From Cloeon dipterum (Eukaryota; Arthropoda; Insecta; Ephemeroptera; Baetidae): a stretch of 64,000 nucleotides of DNA. The translations under genes were made by a program, and so were the position numbers. The notes beneath the pieces are model-generated. The model was not told where the DNA came from. It did no database searches and was given only the letters and a program-made list of their open reading frames with translations. Location of the stretch: contig NC_088788.1 in the NCBI RefSeq assembly GCF_949628265.1, positions 32,722,335 through 32,786,334 of the forward strand, in the 5' to 3' direction. Positions 55,809 to 64,000 of the stretch are shown piece after piece (within the stretch, counting starts at the first letter, position 1; every line of letters starts with the position of its first letter).

Positions 55809-58800
55809 GACGACAACGCGTCAGTCCCAATTCCTTTTAAGGATCACACGCATTACATGTGTGGAGAGCAAGGTGAACGCTTTTGTGCCGCATCAGCAGC
55901 CAAATCTCTCCAGCTACGTGAAAAATTCAATACGACAAATCACTTGGGAAATAATCCCATCGTTTCATTTTTTCTTATTTTGGTATTTCTATAAGTTCAT
56001 AAGAGATTAATCACGATGTCAATAAATTAAATTCGTTTATCTAAATTAGAGAAATTGATTTAAATGTATGAATTATTGAGACCGCATAAAATGCTAAAAA
56101 AATGTAATTTGTAATTTTGAGCTTGCGATGCAGCGTTCTGAAAAAAAAACGATTCCAGGAAGAGAATGCGCATGCAGCTCATCTTTGGTGGTGCAACTTT
56201 TGGCCGTTAAACGCGCCATTAACGCCGCAGCGGGACAAATGCATAAAGCAGGCGTGAAATTTGCATCCCGCTGCATCGAGTGTGTAAAAAGCGCCGCACC
56301 ATCGCGCTTTATTTTATGATTCGCTGCCTGATGGCGGCCACTGTAAGCTTTCCAAACAAAAAGTCGGTCCGATAAGAGCGAAAACCTTTGAAGCTGGGCG
56401 GGCAGGCGCGTGTGTTCGTGTTTATTTTTAAGGAGCACGCGGCTCTTTAATTATGAGATGGCGTGTGCAATCGAATCGCTAATGTGCACTTTCTGCGTCA
56501 CCAGAAACACTATGCTGCTGCAAATCTCGTGTATTTCGGTATCCGCCTCTCGACTATGCAATTCAGACCCTCTAACGACGCCGCGCCAGCCCCCGCAATA
56601 AGATTGATCGTAAAAGTTGTGAAGCCTCGAAAACAGAGAGCTTTTCATTAAGTAAGCCCTATAAATGAAAAACTCGACCAATGAATTTTTTGGGGGAAAA
56701 TAGAACAAATCACTGAATGAGTCCAGCAAATGAATGCTCTATTCGGGATTATTTCTTCCGTTTCTGCATTCATTTTGCTGATTGTTTTTGCAAGAAATAT
56801 CTGAAATGTGCTTTTATTACAAAAATTTTTTTATGTAAATAGTAGTGGTTGCCGAACCACACAGTGCCATCCATCTTTCTGCTCTGTAATCTCATGTCTC
56901 ACAGCACGGTCAACGTTTACTAATTGCAGCGACACACCGAAATGTGTACCGTCCAGGTTTGAGCACGCGATCAGATGATTAATTATCGCACCTTTGATAA
57001 CAGGGGGAACAAATATAACTGGTGTGATAGTGCTACATCAAAATGATCTCAGCCAGTGAAGAATCAAATATATAGTTGGAAGATTTAAACAATTCCAAAC
57101 AGTCAGATAGGATTTCCACCAATTTAACATTCAATTAGATGCGTTTTATAATAACTGGCATTACTGTCTAATTTTAAATTGAAAATCAGTAATCTCCAAT
57201 CTGATTTTGTGGCAAATTAGCCTAAATTGAAAAATAATCCGAGTATTCAATTTATTTACAGTGTCGTTCCTTCATTTGCAGCAAAGAACAGAGGAAAAGT
57301 AGGCGGCAAAGGGTCATCGATTCAGTTCCATCGCGGTCAATTATTTTATTGCAACGACCTTGGCCAGAATTGAGCGGCAAAACAACAGCATCGCATTAAA
57401 CAGCCGCCGTTTTACCATAAATGCGTCGGGCTTAATTTTAGAATTTCGCTTCTTGAATGGCGCACATTGCGGGACAAAAAGCGCCGGCTGGCCGGAATTT
57501 TGTGTTGTTTCCGACGCGAGCTGCTCTATATTAATAGACAGACGCGGAGCAGCAGCAGCAGTTTTATGAGGTGTTTGAAACGCGATCGAAAACATTGGAG
57601 ATTCTCCTGTCGCGGTGACAACTTAACGCCCATCCTCCGTTTCTTACTACAATTTCAACCGCACGCGCCTCTGCGAATTTTCATGATGTGCCAGGACGAG
57701 ATTACGAAAGCTTAGACATTACACAGAAATAACAGAACAATAAACAGAATCCGTTTCTTGTTTTGTTAGATTTGCGGAGAAATCGGGGAATTGGAGACAG
57801 AGAGTCTTATCAATTGCCATTAATTTGAAAGGATTAGAAGATGAGCTACTAATTTTTCTGTTCAATGTAAATTTCTTCACATTGTAATTAATAAAGATCA
57901 GTCCTGTGCAGCCGAGAAGCACAAGGGAATTTGCTGGACATGCCAAATTTCCAAATAACTATTTCCTTTAAAAAATAGTCAGTTTTGGACATTCTGTAAA
58001 TAAATTGTGAAGCGTTTCAAGCTGCAAAAGGGCAAGTTACCGCCATTTCGTATTAACCGTTCCCGTTAAGTAATTACTTTTTTAACAAAACATTGACGAA
58101 TTAATTTTAAATGATGTTAGTTCTTAGTTAGCAATGATTTAAAATGTTTTCCCAGAAATGTTAAAATAATTTCCTTATTCATAAAATTAATTTTTAAATT
58201 GTTAGGTCGGTGAACCAAGAGCAGACGAAAACCTCTCAGCGTTACCTCCCAAATTTCCATGGTTGACGAAAACAACTCTTTTCCCACTGCAAACATTCGC
58301 ACCTCAAGAGTAAATTTGCTCAAGACAGAAGCACTTCTCGCTTTTTATGCGAGGCGTCCGTTCGATCGAAAGATAGCACCGTGATAGTTGTGTTGTGTGT
58401 CGCGTTTATTCTTTCGGCTCGTAAAGAGTCGGTGAAAATGTTTTTACGAGAGTTCACCTGCGGTCAAGTTTAGCTACTGCCGCGATCAAATCCGTCTCTC
58501 GCGACTGGAATGTACGTGATCGTCATACCCGCTCACACACCTGCAGAAATCGCAGCTCAATTGCTCCACTTTGAACACAACAAGCAAAAAGACGATTGCG
58601 ATTGGGACAAGAATATTAAATAATCCGAGTTCCTTATTATTGACTCCTTATTTGCCAATTTAGCAAGTTTTTTTTTACTTTCTGCTTGTGATGGTTTAGA
58701 CGTTTCAGAGGGAAAGATGCAATATTTTGTATTCTTCTTTTTGATCATTTTAAATTATTTTGTGTTGGATTCGATGCTTCTTAAAGATTCATGATTTATT

Positions 58801-59178
58801 ATTAAAAGCTCATCAACATGCATTTTTCATTCGTGAATGTAAAATTTACTTAATTGAAAAGAGATATCAATTTTAGCGTTTTAAACATGCACGAAATTCT
58901 CTAGAATGGAACATTTTTGACGGAGAATATGCCATCCATTGAGTAATTCCTCGAATTTTAAGAATTTTCTCAAAACCAGCCCTGCACCTATTGTGAAAGC
59001 AGACGTCGATACAGAATGACTCACCAGGAATTCTCCAGCGCGGTCCTTAATCGTTTAATTTAGGAATTGAATCCTTTTCACAGGCTTATACGTAAGTATG
59101 GCTGCTTAACAGATTTAATTTGCAAACATGAACTAGGAGATCAATGTGTTTTAATTCTTGTATCATTTTAAGGTTAAA

Positions 59179-59442
59179 ATGTTCCCGTTTGAATTACCCA
59201 ACGGACAACCATTGAAAGTCCCGATGCCAGTGATCTATTTTTGCGTTTTCATGATGGTGCTGTTCTTAATTATATGTTTGAAACTATTATTTATATATAT
59301 GTTAAGTACTTACTCCGCAACCAAAATCTTACAGTTTTCATGCCAATCTTTTAAAACTCACAGGAGTGAGAGGAGTGAGAGGTTAGCTGCCTCCAATCAT
59401 CCATCACCTGAAGAAATCGATGAGGAGGAAGATGAAGTATAA
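59179..59442 (+). CDS. Small single-pass membrane protein with optional in-frame intron (66 or 87 aa)
   Basis: ATG at 59179, just after an acceptor-like TTTTAAG, so a leader exon probably precedes it. The protein starts MFPFELPNGQPLKVPMPVIY, then a strong membrane helix (about 15-40), and ends in an acidic tail PEEIDEEEDEV. A 63-nt GT-AG segment (59301..59363) is a multiple of three without stops. Removing it gives 66 residues with helix then SERSERLAASN; keeping it gives 87. The spliced form looks the more natural. Poly(A) signal AATAAA at 59609-59614. Family not recognised; unlike the 54829 gene in sequence, though similar in size and topology. Confidence 0.58.
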   Translation: MFPFELPNGQPLKVPMPVIYFCVFMMVLFLIICLKLLFIYMLSTYSATKILQFSCQSFKTHRSERSERLAASNHPSPEEIDEEEDEV

Positions 59443-59608
59443 AGATACAAGCGAAAAAGCTGGATTTTAAAAATGAATTTATACAATTCATGCAAATTAC
59501 AATACTTTAGAGAGGCTGAAATGTTCAATGCAAGATAAACTGACTCATTGTAAACTTTAAAGAAACGATCAAATTAAGGTTTTACTACATGCACTGTTAA
59601 AATAGAAT

Positions 59609-59614
59609 AATAAA
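59609..59614 (+). terminator. Polyadenylation signal of the 59179 gene
   Basis: AATAAA about 167 bases after the stop codon. Confidence 0.5.
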
Positions 59615-62600
59615 ACAGAAATTCTGCGTTAAATTCATAATCTCTACTATGAGAGATTGCCAAAAGCTTTCAAGTTGAAATAAAAAATCTACGTAAAACA
59701 TGCAATGATGCATTTGTGTAAAAAAAATAAACTTATAATGCGAAACTAAACAAGTATTTGTATTAAAAGAAAATAAATAATCCATATAGCCTTATGCAAT
59801 CATTCCGTTTATGGCGTTTGCAGAGTATGTTGACATGCACGTCAAAAGACAAATATTTGTAATCGGCGCGTTTTATGAAGCGCGGACTAGAAAATGACTT
59901 GCACGTTTGCGTCTGAAACGAAGACGAAAAGAAAGACAAGCTGGGCGTAAATCAAACGGGCAGTTAATCTTCGCTTTTTGCCTCACTTTTCTCAGCGCCG
60001 CAAACACGTCGGCAAAGTAAATAAAAGTACAAATCACCAGGACAAGGGGGGTGGCGGGGGTGGTCGCGAGCAATAAGTCAAAATCTCACCCGAAAGAGAT
60101 AAGCGGCGCTGCCGAGATTTACGAGACGCCACCTTGTAATAAAGATTCGCAGGCGAGGGGTGGGTGGCCTGGGGTGGTGCCAACCCTGGCAGCCAACGGC
60201 CGGAACGAAGCTGACGGACCGAAAATATGCAAATACGACGGAGATGTACACTTTTAGGACGCGGCCTACATGCTAAACAACGTGTTTTCCAATTTTTTCT
60301 TCTCAAATGTAAAAAGCACAAACGCTGCAAACAGATTCAAATGAGGGGCTAAAAATCACTTGGCAACGAAACAAAAGGAGAGGAGCTTAAAATATTGATT
60401 AAGCTTTTTAAATGATGCAATTCAGATTGAGAAATTTAAACTTCATAGCACTTAAATCCTCTTGATTTAAGCCTTTAAGAAGTTACCTTAAATTTCTATT
60501 TTTTCTTATTTAGAATTTTTTCGTGATGTTAGGAGCATAGGAGCACGAAAATATAGCGCAAATAATAATGGATGGAATTTTTGGCTTATAAAGTTGGACA
60601 AATGTAAGAGGAGATTTTAAACACAGGGAGATGCGAGTCGTGGGATTGTCTTTCGTTACTATTTGATCTTTTCTGTAGCATTCAGAGATGAGAGGAGGCT
60701 GACGATTTCAACGATCTATTATTCAAAATTCTCTGCAGCTAATACTGCAGTTATGAATTTTATTTTGATGAGGCCTGCTGTGTCGAAAAAGTTGCTTTAC
60801 GGTACACTAACGTGTGATATTATTTTATTTTTATATATTTTTGTAAAATTTTTAGCCTTTCATTCCTTGTTGTTTGCCTGTATGAGAATAGCAATTGTAA
60901 AATCAAATTTATTTATTAAGAAATTTAATGACAAAATAAAATTCCAGATTGTGGACGTGGCTCTTTATTTAAATTGATTTAAGTTATCGCATAAAAAATA
61001 AATTTCTGACGTTTTGCAGAAATACATTACCAAAAGATCGTTAAATTCCTCATGCTTCTGCATTTTGGAGTCTGATACAATAGTTGTTTCAACTATACTA
61101 ATAGACATTTTTTTACCACTCTCTAGAAATAACACACGTTTTTATGTTAAATTACATTCATTTTGCGAATAATTGAGGGCGTGGAGATGCCACCTTAAGC
61201 GTGAAGCGCTAAAAGTGTTGCATTTTGAGGCTCTTTGAAAACCCGTTCTTGCCGAATTCGGTCTTGTTTTTGCTTCCAGTCGGGAGATTATCGAGTCGAG
61301 ACGAAAAATGAAAACTGAATGCCGGCGGTGCGTTGTCAACGGTGATTTCATACTTGACTTGGCGACGATTTTATACGCGGTGATCCAAGTCGCAGTTGCG
61401 CAATTTATCGAGAGCTAATATTCCCCACTTATCTTCACTTGCGACGTTCCATTCATGCATAAATATATAAATGCATGCAGCCGGTTTGTTTATGCACGCA
61501 GCATTCCCCGAGGGACCCAGGGTTGTCAGCAGCTGCTCATTGGGCCCGAGTTGAGGCTCGTCTTCAAGGGAGCCGGTTCTTGCAGCGCCGAGTGGCAACC
61601 CTATGCACGAAGCGCGGATCAGCGTCGGATGCTGCGGTGACCGCAATACACGTTGATTAATAAGACCGCGATAAGAGCACGCGCGCTTCTCTCACCTCGC
61701 AAATTGGTGCATCGCGTTCCCCAAAGCGGAATTGCCGAGGTTGCGTGACCGCAGACGCGAAGATTTTTAATTTATACACAAAACGTTCAGGTTTCGTCCT
61801 TCATACAAGTGCCATGGCGGCAAGGGTCGAGGAATTCAGGATGGTGTGGCCATAAAAAAACAAACTTAATTAGTTTATTGCACTGTGCACGGTGTTGTCG
61901 GCTATAACAAAATTCGATTCTAGACATTCCTCTATTTTTAGCTCGAACCCGATCTGCTCAAAATGCCCATTAATGAGAAATTTGTCCTCACTGGGCGTGA
62001 CACTCAGCGGGCGAAACTCGATCCGAGCTTGTCTGCCGCGCCGCACGAGTCAAGAACCCGGCTCTTTTCATTATTATTCTCTACATAATGTACCGGGCAC
62101 CCATCTTTTTCAGTGCACGACCTCTGCTCTCTCGAAACACCGGATTTTTCTAGCAATTAACGCTCAAGGACAGAAATAAAACGCTCCCCCGGCACTCATC
62201 TTGCAGCAAATGAGCTTATAACACAAATTTGGTGACGGATTTATCTCTTAAAATGCCAAGTTGATAAATGCAACTGGCCAAAGTTTTTAATTTATATTGG
62301 AGGAATGGATATTTCCTCTTTAAACGGGGAATTTGTGACATTATTTGTTTGGTTTCAACTGGCTGCTGCAGTACTAATTTATGCTCATGTATTGATGAAT
62401 GATTAATATTCATCTTCAAGTGTTTATGATTAAGGGCTGTAGCAGGGGACTGAAAATTAAAAAAACCCTGTTCAATGAGAAAATGCACTGATCTCGCATT
62501 TTCCAGTGTTTTCAGCGATAAAATAATTCGTTGGATTTCATATTGAAATACAAAATTATTTATACGATTTTTTTATTAGTTTCGTTGCAACAATTTAAAT

Positions 62601-64000
62601 TTCCTGAATGGTGTTAACAGCGACCAAACCTTTTTTTTAAATTTCGAGTCAATTTGCGTGTGTTCGTCGGAACAATCGTATTTGGCGACGTAGTCGTAGT
62701 AAAAAGTGCGCGGCCGGTAGGGGTGCAGATGGTGCAATTATCCCCTCGAGTGCCACACACAACTCGATGCGCGCGTCGTGATGCCACAGGAGGTTGTTAA
62801 AATTTAAAGACTGCAGCAACAAAGGAGCATTAAAATAACTTTCTCAATCGATTCGAGAGGGATGCTGGAGAGAAAAATTCTACTCGCGACGACAGTCCAC
62901 TGTCTTCGCAGGCGTAAATTCGACAACACTTCTCTCACTGTCAACCGAATGCGCTTTTGATCTCGAAATAGTATCTTTTGTTTCGTCTGAGAGTGGTGAA
63001 CGCTTTGAATGGAGATATTTAAATTCTGAAATTTTCGTCTAATTTTCAGTGTTGTATGCGTGAAGGATCTTTTTCGTCGAGAGATGTGGAGTGCGTCTAG
63101 GAATGTTCATCTTTTATGCAGGCGTGGGAGTGCGGGTAAAGGAGAATCTCTCACGAGGCCGCAGCCAAAGGGCGGACAATGGTTCCGTTTCGGGTTCAGG
63201 AGGCATGAATTATGGGCACGAGTCGTGTGTAAAGGAAAAACCGGTAATTGGCAACGACGCATGTTGGGAACAATCCAGACGTTTAATTAGAACAAAAAGG
63301 GGCGAGTAATTTCAGGAGAAATTTGAGAGTTTAGTGAATGCGTTTACATTCCGTTTAAATGTGGAAAATATGCAGCAAAGCGTGATCTAATTTGAAGCAA
63401 ATGACGACAACAGCTATTGCCACTCTGCGATAAGATAAAATTGCGGCGAGATGATAAAAGGAATCAGTTTCTAAGGCGAGGAAAGATGCCGCTGGAGAGA
63501 ATTATCTTTCAATTTCATTTTTCAAAACTTTAATTGAACTCGGAAAAACCACTGATACATCACGACCTGATTAAGTGAAATGTTCTCCAAACTATTTTTA
63601 CAATTGGAGTTCTAACAAAACTGCAGATTACTTTTTAAAAAATTTCAGCAGTGCCTCAAATCAAAATTAGAATGTAAAAAAATGTATATTGCAAGCGCTT
63701 TGCCCCCCTCTCATGTCTCATGATGAGATATTATATTTATATGATGGTATTGAGGAGGGCCAAAGGAATGCTCGCTGATAGATATCTGGTACCTGAGCTT
63801 GGGAGGTGCGCGCAATGAGCGAGAGAGCGAGTGCAGACTTATTATGCCGGCGTTTACAGTTAGCCGCTTCTCTCCATCTCAGCCGTTGCTTTTCTGGACA
63901 AACACGCACGCCAGCCAAATTCCGTCGAGAGAGAGCCGGCCGGCGCCGACTGCTTCACGTGCAGCCTTCGCCAATTTACCGGAAAATAGCCCAGAGACAA
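59615..64000. other. Gene-poor right end
   Basis: AT-rich DNA with CpG-containing patches (59.9-60.2, 61.2-62.1, 62.7-63.3, 63.8-64.0 kb). No multi-exon model, tRNA or other RNA gene was supported. The GC-rich last 200 bases resemble a promoter whose gene may lie to the right of the window. Confidence 0.35.

Larger units (their letters stand above)
55114..59178. other. Gene-poor spacer with a (CAG)10 tract
   Basis: No supportable exon between the two small membrane protein genes, apart from a possible transcribed patch around 55610-55850 that holds the CAG run. The leader exon of the 59179 gene may lie here. Confidence 0.35.

Noticed and set aside
59873-60073. Minus-strand frame with a signal-peptide-like stretch (LVLVICTFIYFADVFAALRK)
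   Set aside because: No ATG in frame (begins at TTG), no acceptor upstream and no matching partner exon; could not be joined in phase to the orphan exon at 53941-54092.
61892-62179. 95-aa plus-strand frame
   Set aside because: No family features, no splice context, composition typical of CpG-rich non-coding DNA here.

Overview
This is a stretch of arthropod, almost certainly insect, nuclear DNA. Genes are split by short AT-rich GT-AG introns, intergenic DNA is AT-rich, and exons are more GC-rich. Recognisable genes are a Caf1-55/RBBP4 fragment, SRP14, two InaF-motif proteins, two family 1 glycoside hydrolases, a DDX5/Rm62-type DEAD-box helicase, Wdr24 and an insect-type neprilysin-like protein. 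The order cannot be fixed from the sequence alone. Exon models were built by hand from splice consensus, phase continuity and protein-family fit. All multi-exon models below keep frame at every junction.

Left part (1-6.9 kb): the last two exons of Caf1-55 (+), then two small unrecognised coiled-coil genes on the minus strand. SRP14 (+) follows, divergent from the second of these. Its tail runs into a convergent minus-strand gene for a small secreted six-cysteine peptide, which resembles eclosion hormone most and CHH/ITP less. Its start codon sits at the very end of a tiny first exon behind a TATA box.

Middle (9.5-34 kb): two minus-strand InaF-motif genes; an (AT)43 tract and a diverged repeat shared with the 4.8-kb region; then a tandem pair of near-identical 11-exon GH1 beta-glycosidase genes. 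The pair shares a GATA-like double site in its promoters, and an inverted fragment of the second copy lies between them. A DDX5-type helicase follows with large introns; its start codon is split by intron 1 of the coding region.

Right part (34-64 kb): Wdr24 (GATOR2), complete in ten exons, then a convergent M13 neprilysin-like gene in which both zinc-site motifs are lost, so it looks like a pseudoenzyme. From about 44 kb to the end the sequence is gene-poor. It holds at least two small single-pass membrane proteins (54.8 and 59.2 kb), one good orphan cysteine-containing 3' exon (53.9 kb, minus), simple repeats, and possibly far 5' exons of genes that could not be linked.

The genes do not form a pathway; this is an ordinary eukaryotic neighbourhood. 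The items most worth following up are the EH-like hormone precursor, the inactive M13 protein, the two micropeptide genes, and the recent GH1 duplication with its inverted relic.
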